Part shown: piece by piece, positions 33,416 through 46,640 of the stretch | Layout: every line of letters starts with the position of its first letter | How positions within the stretch are numbered: the first letter of the stretch is position 1 | DNA from: Lantana camara | Lineage: Eukaryota; Streptophyta; Magnoliopsida; Lamiales; Verbenaceae | Assembly (NCBI GenBank): GCA_037501455.1 | Contig: CM074863.1 | Location: forward strand, 14,380,001-14,444,000 | DNA: 64,000 nt | Direction: 5' to 3' | The notes under the pieces: generated by a model | Told to the model about the DNA's origin: nothing | What the model saw: the letters and a program-made list of their open reading frames with translations, nothing else | The model's database searches: none | Made by a program: the position numbers and the translations under genes

Positions 33416-36400
33416 GACAACTGCCCGCTTCCAGTACTTGTCAGTGGGTACCCGTTCGACCCGTCATAAAACATGGATCAAGGAGTCTTACATACGATAA
33501 GTCAACGGGTCAATAAACCTTAGGTTTATTGCTTGGAGGATTTCGAACCAATTGATATTTTATTTCATGATTTTTGGGGACTTTTCTAACTTTTGATTAA
33601 ATTATGGATTTTAATTAAATTAATTTCTTTTTTTTCTAATGAATTAAATTACTAATACATTGTAAAAAGTTATGAAAACAATTAACTTGAATAGCAACAT
33701 TGCTAAAGATAATGCAAAATTCTTAGCTATCTAAAGGAACATTATGGCTAATCTAATACTAATATTAAGTTTTAATAAGATAATGCAGCATATATTCCTT
33801 TTGGGGAAGGAATTAATAAATTAAATATTTAAACTAATTAAAACGAATCTTATCTCTAATAATCGATATTACGATGGTAGTTGGCTAGCTAATAAAGGAG
33901 GACCACGCGTTTTGGCTCGACACAAAACAATTGCATAAAGGGAATAGTAACTAAGCTCTTTTAAACCAAATCTAATCTAATTCATTCCTTTTCTAATCTT
34001 TACAAACAGGAAAAGGGATTTTTTTAGTTGTACTGTGCTGAGAAAAGATTCTTAAAATTTTATTTACGATGTCCAACTAGGACAATTCTAATTTCTAAGC
34101 CGACTAATCAAATAAATTATATAAATAAGTATATTATATTTATCATTTAATATATTATTTTGTAATATTCACATCAGTCGTAAAACAAATATGAAATACT
34201 CTCCTATGATATATAGAGATGAATAAGGCAATACGAAATTAATATAACATGGATGTAGTATACGATACAATATAATATAATAAAATAATATTTTTAGAAA
34301 AATTTATACGGTAGTTAGGCAAAGTTTTCGTCGTAGATAAAATTATGGGTTAAGATGCAGTATGAAATGGGGTCAATCGAAAAGGGACACGTCACTGGAG
34401 GTGGTCTTCTTGCCTCCTAAGTTACTCGGATGATTTCATGGCAATTTGCATGGGTGCCATAATATTTGGAGACAGTAAAGCATGATAATTGGTTTAGTTT
34501 ATCTGATTTGAACTTTTGAAGGAGAAACAGTGACCATTGTGTCATTTCAAGAAAATGGTGGTTGCCCATGTAAATTAGCCTTTTTTATCGGGACAAATAT
34601 TTTGTACCTTTTAACTTTATACTGTATTATTATTTCGACCCCATGTCTCCGCGGAATTTGTTTTTTGGCCTAATGACAAAAATCATCATACTGGCAAAAT
34701 GGACTTTGCTTGGTTTGAAATATATTAAAAAAACCACTTATGCTGTACCAAACCGTAATAAAAGAAACTTTGTTTTATATATGTTAAATATCCTAGAAAG
34801 CCCAGAGAGGATAATAATAATAATATTTTTTTACAGGACTGGTTTTGGATTTTATATGTTATTTTTTGTGACGCGAGTTTATAATTAATAATTTTGATAG
34901 TAAAACATTGTATTTTGATCAATAATGTCAATTATTGTTGGGCGAATTTCAGACTTTCTTTTATTGATGTAGTAAATTATTTATAATTTAAATTATTAAT
35001 TTTAATTTGAAATAAGTGTTTTCATAATGGATTATAGTTTGTTTTTTTTTTTTGTGTGTGTGTGTGTATGCGCAAAAGACAAAAACTAGATACCAATAAG
35101 TAGTTCGAATCATCCTCCAACAAACGCTCTAATTCTTATTTTGCGCTTCGAAAATAGTTCTCCCTCACCTTGTGATCCATATGTGTGAGGGCATTCACAC
35201 AAGCGTCGCCATTTATCGACGTATGTGAGAGTCTACTTTCCCACGAAAGTCTTAATAGAATTGCCAACGAACATCTGTCTGAGTATTCATGATGAGGACC
35301 ACAACAACCTTATAATTTGTTTCAATAAATTTTTTTTAAACTCCTCCTGAATTTTAAGGAGTTCTGCCACTGTGATAGAGACATCCCCAAATTGCACACA
35401 AAATCAGAGATCCAGTGGTTGTCCACTCCACGAGCAAAACCCCCAGCGGCCGCCGAATTCTCCTTTTGATAATCGATTATAGTGATTAATTCTCTTATTT
35501 AATTGTATATAAAAGATTCAAGAATTGAATGAAAATTTAAAAAATCTGGGTAGTACCTATTCTTTTTCTTTTTTAATTCATTTGTTAGGGCAGTCATGGG
35601 ACAATGAATTTGTGTGAGGTGGTACAGGGGAATAAGTCCAAGAAGGCCATAACAGAGAAGCCATTTAGGGGTAAAAAAATGATATTAGACCAAAAATTAC
35701 ACTTGATCGTCGTAAAGTATTTTGAATTTTTCTCCAGTACTGTTCCTAGATGTCGCATGCGTGATGAGTAGTACATAATGCACGTAAACCGGTACCAATA
35801 ATTATGTCATATTTTATTTTATTTTATTTTTTTAGCGAAAAGGAAGAAAGAAAAACAGAAAATCAAAATTTTTGGGCTTAGTGGGCCTAAAGATGTTATT
35901 ACGGTCGAATTTATTCGATCCAATATTTTGACAGAATTTGGTGTTCAATAACAAAGAATATGAAATGAAAATTTATAAGAAAATTAAAAGCTCAAAAAAC
36001 ATCTCATATAACTAAAAATAACCTGTGTGGTACGGAGTATTATGTATTTGATTTAACACATTCTAAAATAAATATAACCTCGTGTTATTAAGTATGATTT
36101 GTTTTGTCTAACTCACTCTATAAGTTCGTGTTATGTGTTTTGCGTAACTCATCTCAAAAAATTAGTTAATGAGGTGATGATTATCCAAACAATCAAGGAT
36201 CAATATGGTCTAATACTAAGTTAAGTTAAGTATTATTTGTTTAGCCTAACTCACCCTAAACACTAAATAATGAGGTGATGGTTGTTCCAACATTGTTATA
36301 TAGTAAGTAGCAAACTTTTCATATCAGTGTGAATCGGGAATAAGCTATTAATATATGCTAGTCTGAATCTTGTTATGTATTTGGTGTGGTTGACTCGGTT

Positions 36401-36900
36401 ACCGTGGTTAGAGACTTAGCCGCTAGTTTGATTATCGTAGCTGTGATTGGGACCAAAATGTCCTCGAATGGGACTGACCTTCATTCTGTTAAAGGCTCGA
36501 GGTTGTTCACGTCTCAATACTTTTGCGGACATTTCTATAAATTATCCTTGCTTGGCATTGTATCTCTTACTTTTCGTTGTAATAAATGAGGGGGGTCCTC
36601 GTTAAACAACCCCATCCCTACGGTATCGTTGACCTATTCCAAATAAAAAAAAAACCAGTGCCTAGGCCCGGGATGGTGGCACTACAAAGAACAATGTTTC
36701 TTTCTCAATATGAAAGCCTTCATTATACACATTGAGTCAAGAACATAAATTCAAAATGACCTTTCTTCATAAGCATTCATAAACAGAGATTGTACAACTG
36801 ATTTGAAGTGGAAAAGCTGTCAAAATTAGAACCCACAAAAAACAAACTTAAACACACACACGCACTTTGATCTGATGGTTGATTTTCGGATACGGTAGAA
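32261..36900. other. Gene-poor AT-rich region
   Basis: No gene was recognised in 4.6 kb. Noted: AT-repeats near 32410-32430, a (TA)n(CA)n microsatellite at 33382-33416, a 36040-36290 segment in which TAGCCTAACTCACC-like phrases recur and which may be a decayed repeat, and an open frame at 36386-36589 followed by an A-run, which may be a scrap of a retroposon 3' end. The last 250 bases would contain the 3' untranslated region of the transporter gene. Confidence 0.5.
33382..33416. repeat. (TA)n(CA)n microsatellite
   Basis: About 12 TA units pass directly into about five CA units, a compound dinucleotide repeat. Confidence 0.9.
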
Positions 36901-39900
36901 CTAGACTGACGGGAAAAACTTGTTGAGATTGAGAGGCAGAGAATAGAACTCTTCGCTCCTCGTATCCGTCTTATACGACCTGAACTTGTCCCACCAATGC
37001 ATGCCTCTATCTTTCCTCGTCGTGTTGTCTTTAGGAGGCAACGTAATATCCAAAATCAGGGCCAAAACTCCGGCAACAAACGGTTCGGACGACAAAGGAA
37101 TGTTGATCATGTCATTGAACTGCGAATAAAAGAACAAATATTATAATTTACAACGAACTCGAGTTTATGATTAATCTCAAATGTTTGAGGTTGTAATTAA
37201 TGAGCTTTGTGCTCACCCATCTGGCATTGGTGTGAACGGGGCCATAGCCCTTAAGTGATTCGTACTCGTTGAAGTACTGAGGTATGGATAAGCCCATGAA
37301 GATTGAGAATGCAAGAATGAACTTTGTCCTGAAGCTATTCAGATTGCAGAACTGCAGGAAAGCAAGACCTCCAGCACCTTCGCATGTTCATTCATGCATA
37401 TATACATTAAGTGGCCTATTCAATTATACAAATGGGATATCTGTGTGTGTGTGTGTTGTGTGTGGAATTCATAATAGGATTAATTACACCTCACATACCC
37501 TGAGATTTGACTTAATTACACAAACTTCCCGTCAGCTTTCAAAATTTACAAGAACTTTCCACCTCAAATAGTTTATATCTAGAAAGATGAATATTGATGA
37601 TACTATCTCTACTTTGTTAATAATACTCTCTATGTTATCCTTGAAAATTACTAGCCAATATTCGACTTTAAGTTCATGGCTATAAATAGCATGCTTACTC
37701 CAAGTCTCAAAGCATACTGGGGGAGGTTTATGTAATTTTTCAAATCTATGGAAATATTTTGTGTATTTAGGTGAAATCTCAGGAAATGCCAGTGTATAAT
37801 TATCCTGGTGATAATAACACATACCAACATAGGCAAAGAGAAGGCAATACAATGCAGCAACAATTGGTGCTGGGATTGAAGCAAAGACAGCTCCAAATTT
37901 CCCTGAGGATTATAACAAGACTTCTAAATTAGAACTAATTCAAAAATTTCGAGGCTACTTGTCCATGAAAAATTTGTGCAGCAAAATAATTAGAGGGATA
38001 CTTGCCAAGTATTGAGAAGAATATCATAAAACCAGCAGATATTTGTATCACCCTTCGGCTTCCAACGCGTGTCAGCCCAAGCAAACCAGCATTTTCACTA
38101 TCAAAAAACAGACAAAACATTTCTGCTGGTAACTAAAAATGTTTTTCATAATAATAATAATAATAAAAATAATCGAACTTGAGAAGAATATTACATGGAT
38201 ACTGACGATCCGTTTCCAGTTCCAAATATACCAGAAAAGAGTATCGCCACACCCTTCAATGATCAGTAAGAACGTATTCATTAAAACCTCAGAGAAATTT
38301 GGAAGGAAAGAAAAAGTACATATATCATCATGGGAATTCAAAATTTTATATATATGCATAAGTGTATAATGTGCATTTTACCTGCCAGCCAACACCACGG
38401 CTAAGAACAGAATGTGGCAAAGGAGTTGCACTAGCATACCTCGAAACAGCAATGAAAGCACCGGTCGACTGAAATTTATAGTCAATATTATGACATTTTT
38501 GAGGTAGAAATCGTAAGGGAGAAGATAAAAATGGGGACTGACATACACTGAGGTTTGGCCTAATTACACAAACTTCCCCTGAGGATTGAGAAACTACAAA
38601 AATTTCGCCCCTTATTTCTTTCTTGACACTTACCAATCAAAGCTCGGGGGAAGTTTCTCTAATTAGGCCATACTCAGGGTATGCCTGTGTAAGTATTCCC
38701 TATTTAAAGCTTCACAAATCTGAGATAAAAACAGATGCATCACCTCGACAAGAGCCACAAAAGAAGTAGCCATCATGGCAAAAGATTCTCCAGCATGAAA
38801 AGTAGGGGCTCCCCATTGAAACGGATAAGGGACTCTTATCCTGCTCAAAAGAGTGATCGACTTAACTCAATTAATGAGGTTTAATTTACTCTTCATTAGG
38901 ATTGTTCCATTCAATTAAATGATTATGGTTACCAAGGAGCCGCGCTTATAATCCCTGCACGGTCAGTTCTGCAGCTGATTTGAGTGGCTGGAGAGACGTG
39001 GTTGTATGCCCCACCAACAGTAAGTAAATGAGCATATATCCAAACAATCACCACCGTAAATAATACAGCAAAACGATCAAACACATTTTTTCCGCCTTTC
39101 AATGCATGTGGTAAGTACTGCAACAATAAAAAGAGAATCAATAAGATTAAACCACGAGTATTATCTATAAAGGATAGTTATACTGGCATACCTTATGTTT
39201 GACCTAATTAAACAAACTTCCCCTTACGTTTAAGAAATTACTGATACTTCCCCTCTCAAAAAGAATTTACAGTAAATCTGGACTCAAGAAAATGGATGAC
39301 ATTATTTCCAATTTTTTATGAATACCCTACTTTGCGGTTTGCCCTTGACACTTACTTACCAATATTTGTTTCTAAAGTCATGAACATAATAACATATGTG
39401 CGGCCAAATCATAAGGAATGCGAAGGGAGGTTTTTGTAATTTTTCAAACCAACTTTGTGCGTTTAGGTCAAACACCAGGTTCTGCCCGTAAAATTATCAT
39501 CCCAAGTGTTAAGTTTTCGAACATCAATCATGAAAATTTTATATCATTAAATTTCACCTGTGAGAAGATTACGAGTAAGACAAGCTGAGGTAATCCAATC
39601 TCCACACATTTTGTAAGCTGCAAACATAGATCACATCAAACACTTCTCAAGTTACAACTAAAATAACCTCCAACGATTGTTTAATCTCCATTTATTTAAA
39701 TCTATGTATCAAATTTTACCAGAGGAAAGCCTAACTCATATAGCCCGAACCCCGTCAGTGCTACCAATGGAACTATCGAAAGTGGGCTCATGAACCTGAA
39801 ATTTTCAAAACAAAAGAACTGCCATCATATACATATATTTCTTGAAAGTTTTCATTTTACTTACAATTACATTAATTTTTCACAAGAATTTGACCTGGTA

Positions 39901-40795
39901 AGGTTACGCCATAGGCCACTGAAGCCAATGACAACCTGAAGTGAGGAAGCTACGATCATAGCCCCCTGAATCCCCCTCATAATCTTCTTAAATTTCTGTA
40001 CACGGATCATACAATGCAGAAATCAATTAACTAGTCTGTAGGCTTTAATCTTGAGAGGGATGACAAAGATTAACTATATTACATTAGGACTTGTTTAATT
40101 TGATTAATCACCTCATGAGGATCTAATATGGAATTATATCGACCGGCCAACACAATCGACAACGTTGCTGGTAAGAAAGTGTAAGAACCGCCGATGATAG
40201 CTGGAAGTCGAGTCCCAAACAATGTCTGAGTTATTGTATTCAGACCAGCAACAAACTGTAGTGTCTGAATCATCAAAGCTTTCTCTTCCTAACAGAGGCA
40301 ATCCAATTATTTCATTTTTTCTTTTAAATTAAAATCGTGGAAAAATGATTTCTTTAAATTATAAACAAAGAGATAATCTGTCAGAAGCTTACTTTTCCTC
40401 CTCCCATTTGGGGAACAAGAAAGGAGGGTATAAGAACAGTTGTGCCAAGCATCACAATATAGTGCTGGAATCCAAGCATTATGGCCTCAGCTTCATGAAA
40501 AAATAGATTCATTATTAATATTATTTATTTTCATTTTCTTATGAAAAATTATCCCACAAGAAATCTGTAGATCTCAAACAATTATTTGTAAAAAAAAAAC
40601 ATGATTAATTACGGTTAAACATAAAATGGTAATTACTAATTATGAAAGAAACAGAAATAAGAAACATCAAGAGGGCTTACGCCATGGAGGCGGACTGGTA
40701 ATGCAGTAAGAAACGCCGGGAAGCTGATCTTTGACCGGATGTGGGACTAACTCCTCCTGCTTCGGCGGCGGCGCCGCCGCTCCACCACCTGCCAT
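36901..40795 (-). CDS. NAT: Nucleobase-ascorbate transporter (NAT6/7-like), 534 aa, 14 exons
   Basis: The gene has 14 exons: 40795-40681, 40490-40393, 40288-40112, 39995-39895, 39795-39720, 39617-39558, 39117-38933, 38840-38744, 38468-38382, 38253-38195, 38097-38006, 37902-37825, 37377-37217 and 37119-36901. Phases agree throughout and total 534 aa, the usual length of plant NATs. Family marks are GFQHY in the first membrane segment and the NAT signature ENAGLLGLTR (pattern [QEP]N.G....T[RKG]). The start MAGGGAAAPPPK and the segment DQLPGVSYCITSPPPW resemble NAT6/NAT7-type proteins. The family moves purines, uracil or ascorbate together with protons or sodium across membranes; the plant substrate is mostly uncertain. 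All introns are GT-AG except the one after exon 11, which has GC at its donor. Introns 6, 8 and 12 each carry a MITE. The reading frame is intact, so the gene is probably functional. Confidence 0.96.
37441..37465. repeat. (GT)n microsatellite in a NAT intron
   Basis: About ten GT units with one interruption lie in intron 12, just outside the MITE that begins at 37477. Confidence 0.85.
37477..37805. mobile_element. MITE copy 1 in NAT intron 12
   Basis: About 60-90 bases at each end are imperfect inverted repeats, starting GGATTAATTACACC and ending GTATAATTATCC. The inner arm phrase TTGACTTAATTACACAAACTTCCC is shared with copies 2 and 3 within mismatches. No clear target duplication was found. 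The right end lies about 20 bases from the exon 12 donor. Confidence 0.7.
38533..38700. mobile_element. MITE copy 2 in NAT intron 8
   Basis: This 168-bp member has arms of about 50-60 bases: ACTGAGGTTTGGCCTAATTA at the left and its approximate complement at the right, with ATACTCAGGGTATG. It is half the length of copies 1 and 3, so the middle has been lost. Confidence 0.7.
39172..39502. mobile_element. MITE copy 3 in NAT intron 6
   Basis: This 331-bp element starts GGATAGTTATACTGGCATACC and ends in the inverse of a related sequence (AATTATCATCC). The arms contain TTTGACCTAATTAAACAAAC and its complement. It is close in length to copy 1. Confidence 0.7.
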
Positions 40796-43015
40796 GGTTT
40801 CTTTCTCCTCCTTCTTCTCTTTTCACTCGCTAAATCTCCAAAAAGGGCAAATCCCAATTATTACACCACCTTATATTGCAGAACCACCAACTCCAAAAAC
40901 ACCAAGAATCTTAAAAATTGGGAAATTTCTCAATCTGAAAGGAGTAATGATCAGTAAAAGGAAGCCATGCAAAGCTGCTCTAATGAGGGCAAAGATAATA
41001 CTAGTATTTTCTACTCTGAGAAAAAGAGTGAGGAATGCTTGACAAGTAGGTAGTGTCTTAGTGTCTTACAGCAAAAAAAGGGGGCCAAAACCCCCCTTGA
41101 AGAAATTGAAGCAAAGATAAAAGCAGGCGTGGAAATGGACCTAAACAGAGCAGAGATGACAAGAAAGAGAGGGAAAAAGCAAATGCTTCTCAGCAACGCC
41201 TTCCGAGGGAATATCTTCTTTCTCTGTTTACATGCGTTTTCAAAATTGAAAAAGGAAAAGATTTTGAATTCTTTTTGAAAAGAAAATTGAATTAGAGGCC
41301 ATTAATTCAAGATTTACGAACTTTCCTTTGTTCTCGTATCGCGTAAAAGATAAAGGTGTTGAGCATCTCTGCCACCTTTCTTAATCACATTATGCTTCCA
41401 TTATTCCATTTATAATTTATTTAGAACAGAAAGACATGTATATATTTGTAGCAGACGTAGATGACTGTACATGCTTGCTTGATGAGCACTGCATTTGATT
41501 TGCAAATGCATGCGGTCCCCACCCTCTTCTTGATTCGTGTGAAAAGTGAAAGTTTTCTCAGTTTTGTGTGTTTTCAACAATGAACCATCTATTCGGATGT
41601 TTCAGAGTTCTTACACAGTTTTTCATTATTGGACATGTATGTTAGGGGGAATGCGTCTGCAAACACTATGGGCACGTTTACAAGCCCATTTAACAGCTTG
41701 CAATGTAAATTAAATGGCAGTTTTCATTGTTTACTGTTGTTGTTTTAGAGCCCGGCCTAAACCGCTGAGCCCGTCCATGTGATGGCTTATGGGCTGGTCT
41801 GGTAGCCCATTCAAATTGCAGGTTTTAAATAAACCATCATCCTTTTTAACGTACAAATTTACCATATTGTCCACTTCTTTGAGTAATTTACGGATTTTGC
41901 CATTGAAAGTCATTTTCGGTATTCGAGGATTACCTCTTCTGGTTCGAAGCTCTGTGTCTTCTCCTGGGAAGGCGATTTGTTTCTTGTTCGCGAAAGGATG
42001 GTTTTCCCGGCTACAAGGTTTGTATCAAATGGGGATTTCTGGTTTTGGCTCCAAGATTTCCCCCCTTCAATCACTTTGGACGAAAAAATTTGGAGGCTGC
42101 GAAAAAATTTTCGATTGTTTTGGCTCTGCCCTAATTTTTCTTCCCTCCATTTTTCCTCTATATTAGAGGACAAACGGCGCAGCACTCCACACACAATCTG
42201 CTTCTAGGGTTTTACAAGTTCTTGTATCCAATACACAATCCCGAATTCATCTCCTTGGGTTCTTCTTCAATTTCTTTGCGTTGTTTTCATTTTTTAAGTT
42301 TCAAAAATATGTACTTCGGTAAATTCTATTTGTTATGGATATGGTTGTATAATTTCTATTTGGACATTGTACAGATTTCTTCTTGGAAGGAAGGAAGGAA
42401 TTGGCCAGCTATTTGGATTCTCCAAGGAGTTTTATTCTGACTTCAGTTGCGGGAGACGGTATTTTACTGTACCTTTTTTTTTAATGAGATTTTTGAGCTA
42501 CTACTTGTAAACCATGTTCAAATTTATATTCCTATGTGAAAATAGGTTTTAAATATCTGGAGATGAAATTTATGTTTAAGAGGAAGTTAAAATTAAAGAT
42601 CAGTAACTTTTCCCTGTGTGATGTGTAGAAGATTACTGCAGAAATTCTTTTGTGTAAGTAATATGATATTCAAACTTCATTAATAGAAAACACAAGCTAT
42701 TAGAAGTCACAAAAATAGTAGAAGAATCCAGGTTAGAATTATAACTTTCTATCACTGATTAAGGTCATTAAGTTTTCCCCCGTACATCTTGAAATAGCTA
42801 AGCCACAAGTTGAATCTTTGATTACGATAAAATGGTTGACGTAGCGAATTTCGGTGTCCTTGTCTTTTTAAATAACAGTATTTACCATGAAATATGAAAT
42901 GTGATCTGTTGTAAGTATGCAACCAAAAACTCATGTTTGTAACTTGAGGTGTCTCTAATATTATGTATTTATGGGATTGTTGGGGTGTATTTAGGCTTGT
43001 TTCTGATTCTGCAAG
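40796..43015. other. Between the NAT and Harbinger genes
   Basis: The left side should carry the NAT promoter; the - strand leader is rich in GA just before ATG. From about 42130 the sequence looks like a + strand 5' leader of the transposase gene (TCTAGGGTTTTACAAG, CT-rich tracts). A GGGCACGTTTAC at 41672 resembles a PIF/Harbinger terminus, but no partner was found on the right. Confidence 0.4.
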
Positions 43016-44167
43016 ATGGAACGTAATCACCTCGTTGCTATTCTTCAACTCCTTAAGCTCTATGTACTTGGTCTGTTGTTGGACACATTCATGCTACTTC
43101 AATTCTTCAATAGCCACAAAAGGCGACGCCTTGACAATGAAATGCGTTATAGCCTGAATAGTAGGATCCCTGACCAAGCTGCACATTTGAATGATTTGAT
43201 TCGAGGCACCAATATAGCGTGTATTAAGAACCTTAGGTTAGGTAAAAATGCCTTTGGTAGATTGTGTATTCTGCTTGCTCAAGTTGACCTACATGGAACT
43301 AGAGCGATTTCCATTCCTGAGCAAGTAGCAATGTTTTTTAGTATTATTTCACACCACAAAAAGAATCGAGTTGTCAACCATGACTTCAAACGCTCCGGTC
43401 GAACTGTGAGCATACATTTCAACAATGTCTTGCAAGCTGTTCTAAGGCTACAGTCATTGCTTGTTGTCTCCCCTGAGCCTATTCAAGCAGATTGTGTCGA
43501 TGAACGCTGGAAATGGTTCAAGGTAACACATTTCTTTTTTTTTCCTCTGTTTTATATTTACAAATCTGTGTTTGATATTCTTAATCCAATAGTTATATTT
43601 TCTGATAATTGGTTTAAAATATGAAAATATAGGGATGTCTTGGGGCCTTGGATGGTACATATATCCCCGTTAAGGTTCCCGAATGTGACAAGGCTCGTTA
43701 TCAATCCAGAAAGGGATTAATCTGTGTTAACGTACTAGCTGCCTGTGACAAAAACATGAACTTTACATATGTTCTTACTGGGTGGGAAGGCTCGGCAGCT
43801 GATGGAAGGGTATTGCGTGATGCAGTTGAACGTCCGAATGGTTTCAAGGTCCCCCGTGGTATAACTATTTAAAATGTCAGTTTAATTGCAAGTTTTGTTA
43901 TGTTTGATATTTGTAATGAGGTCATTTAGCATTATTATCTATATTGCAGGTACGTATTACCTATGTGACGCAGGATACACAAATGGTGAAGGCTTCTTGG
44001 CCCCATTTCGTAGCACAAGATACCACCTTCAAGAGTTTGGTGGGGGAACGGTACGCCCACAAAGTGCTAAGGAGCTTTTTAATCTACGTCATTCGAAAGC
44101 TAGGAACATAATTGAGAGAGCATTTGCAGCCTTGAAAACACGTTGGGCTATTCTCCGAAGTCATTCT

Positions 44168-46117
44168 TGTTAGGAATAGTGCCCTAGAAAGTCGATTGTA
44201 TATCCGCTTTGTACTTTTCCTTATTGTAATCACAGACAATCTTTGAATGAAATAACGAATTGAGGCAACACTTCTTTATATGCTCTTGTTTGGTATGCGT
44301 TTACTTTAGCTGTGCATGTATGAGAACTCCCCTAATCCTGATGACTTTAGGACTCTACCATTTAGGTGAAATGGTTCATGAAACGAGCCCTATATCACAT
44401 AAGTCATGATTAGTAAAATACTCCAAGCCGATGAGTCCTACAGACAGTGGGAGTGTCAACCTGACTCCTCTAAGGCTTGCTTGTGGGATCACGCCCTTAA
44501 GAAGGACCACCTTGTTTCATGGAGGTGCAAAGTGTATAGTTGATACGTACGTGATACATGAGGGTGCTTACTTTAATAAGTAAGTTCACTGAGGTGCCCC
44601 GTGTGAGAGCATTCCTAAATGGGAAAGGAAGTTTCTATTTCAGGAAATGGAAACTTCCAGATTAGGAAATATCTCACGAGTCATTGATGTGATTAATTGA
44701 TCCTTAGACTTGAGGTTCCTTGTCACTTTATGAGTTAACTCTGTAGTCTTAGGTATAAGCTTTAAAGGGTGTCGCCTTAGACAACTAATTCAAGGCTTAT
44801 GCTGGGGCTGCACAAGTGATTCATGAAAGTGAATGAGAATCAAGATAGGACCTACACTTGCATTTGCAAGGTGATCTCTTATTGTGTAAGTCATTCATAT
44901 GCCATATGGAGTCCTTGGCCAAGGCAGTAGATCAAGACATCAAGAAAAGGGTTTCTTGGATTGAGATCAAATGAATATGAAATGCACTTAGCTTTAAGAC
45001 CGGATTATTAGGGTTCTGATTATTCCCTTGTCCTAGATCTTGGTTGAGAGATAGCAAGTATGAGGATTGTATCTCACATGAATCAATGACTTAAAGGTTC
45101 TGTCGAATCCGAACATTCCAATTCAGCTAGGGGTTAAACACCTGTTGCTAGACTATGGTCGTTTAATCTGTGGACTGATTAATTAATTAGTGAATTAATT
45201 AATTAGGGTCACTGCTAATTGAATTGAGAACCTAGAGGGTCACACACAACAACTTGGTTACATGAGTTGAGGCTTTAAAATGATTAAACGAGTTAATCGG
45301 GCCAAGAGGGTTCCACACGTGTGAAATCACACGTGTGGCTCACGTGAGTGACACGTGTCACTGTGACATGTGTCACACACGTGTGAATATATATATATAT
45401 GTATTAAATAATTAAATGTGTTAATTATTTAATAGACTTTGGTTTAATTTTTGAATTAAAAAGAAAGTCTTATTTTGGAGAAAATAATCTAGTTAATTAA
45501 TTACGAATTAATTAATTAGATAAAATAAGTTATTTATTTTAAATAAATAAAGTATAAAATTATCCAAAAATAGTTTGGATATTTTTAGCTCTCTTAAAAG
45601 TTGACTTGAATTAGAATTCAAAGTCAAAGTTGGAAAATACTTGATGATCAAGTAATAGGAGAGAGAGGAACCAAATCCTTGCCCAACAAGGATTAGGATC
45701 GGCGCCCCTCTCCCTTTTCCTATATATAGGGGAGCTCATGCTCCCCTTTAGAGCTAATTGGCAATTCTTTTGGTTCATGTGTTGAACACCTTCCTTTCTC
45801 CAAGATTAAATAAAACCCTAGGTTAAGCCTAAACACTAACTAGAGAACTAGCATCCTTACCAGTTAGATTGTGATCAAGTTGGTGGACTTTCTCTAGAGA
45901 CTTCAAGTTAGAAGTTTGAAGATTCGAGCTTTACCAAGGAGAGGGGATCAAGCCGCGAGAAGAGCGTTCTTGGGTGGCTTGAAACGCTTCAAGAAAGAAC
46001 AAAAGAAAAGTAAGTTTCTTAATTCCTTCGAATTTGGTTACACGATTGCGAGTCCAAGATCCTTTTGTTGGAAAAAATTTTTAAATTCCGCTGCTTTCTG
46101 ATTCGTGTTTTCCAACA
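44168..46117 (+). repeat. 5' LTR of copia C
   Basis: 1950 bp, TG...CA. TATATATAG at 45721-45729, hairpin GGGGAGCTCATGCTCCCC at 45729-45746, CACGTG cluster at 45313-45384 (one core mutated to CATGTG), and AATAAA near 45808 as a possible polyadenylation signal. Confidence 0.95.
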
Positions 46118-46119
46118 AG

Positions 46120-46134
46120 TGGTATCAGAGCCAC
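46120..46134 (+). other. Primer-binding site of copia C (tRNA-iMet)
   Basis: TGGTATCAGAGCCAC starts two bases after the LTR end, the same arrangement as in element B. Confidence 0.9.
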
Positions 46135-46398
46135 CTCGTTAATCGTGTTTCTGATTCGTCTCAATTATTCTGAATTTGGTAGAAATTCTTAGGCTTAGAT
46201 GCGAATTAGGTATTCATGAGTTCTTTTAAAAAGCCTGAAATACGAAACTGTAATTTTTCTTGAATTTCTGAATCTGCTTTCTTAAAATTGTGTTTTTGGA
46301 AAACCGTTTTGATAGAAATTAATTTAATTCGTGTTTTTGAATTTTGGATTGTTTTGGTTTTTGAACTGAAAGTACGAAACACGAAACCACGTTACGAA

Positions 46399-46640
46399 AA
46401 CGCGAGCCTGGACGTGCTAAGGCGTAGCACGCCAGGCCCGCGCGCCCGCCCGCCCAGCAGTCCCACAACCGCGCGGGACTGCCCGCCGCTGCCGCCCGCC
46501 AGCACCTCCCGCAACCGCGCGGGAGCCTTTCCCTCTCCGCCTGCCTCCCGCCTAGGCGCAGCGCGCGCCTTGCGCTCGAGAAGGCGTGCGCGCGCGATGA
46601 GTGCTCTCGGCCTGGGCTGGCGCGCGGGCGAATTCGGGCC
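46399..46640. repeat. GC-rich island in the copia C leader
   Basis: About 240 bases with very high GC content and CTCCCGCAACCGCGCGGGAG-type fold-back units. It is at the same place in the leader as the island in element B, yet its sequence and arrangement differ far more than the flanks do. Confidence 0.7.

Noticed and set aside
35440..35465. GCGGCCGC next to GAATTC, as in a cloning linker
   Set aside because: No vector sequence on either side and the DNA continues naturally; taken as coincidence.
41672..41690. GGGCACGTTTAC as left terminus of the large Harbinger locus
   Set aside because: No inverted partner or TTA/TAA duplication was found to the right, so it is kept as a hint only.
46115..46135. 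TGGTATCAGAGC as primer site of a pararetrovirus
   Set aside because: It directly follows the LTR of copia C and belongs to it; no such site was found near the viral-like frames at 62.6 kb.
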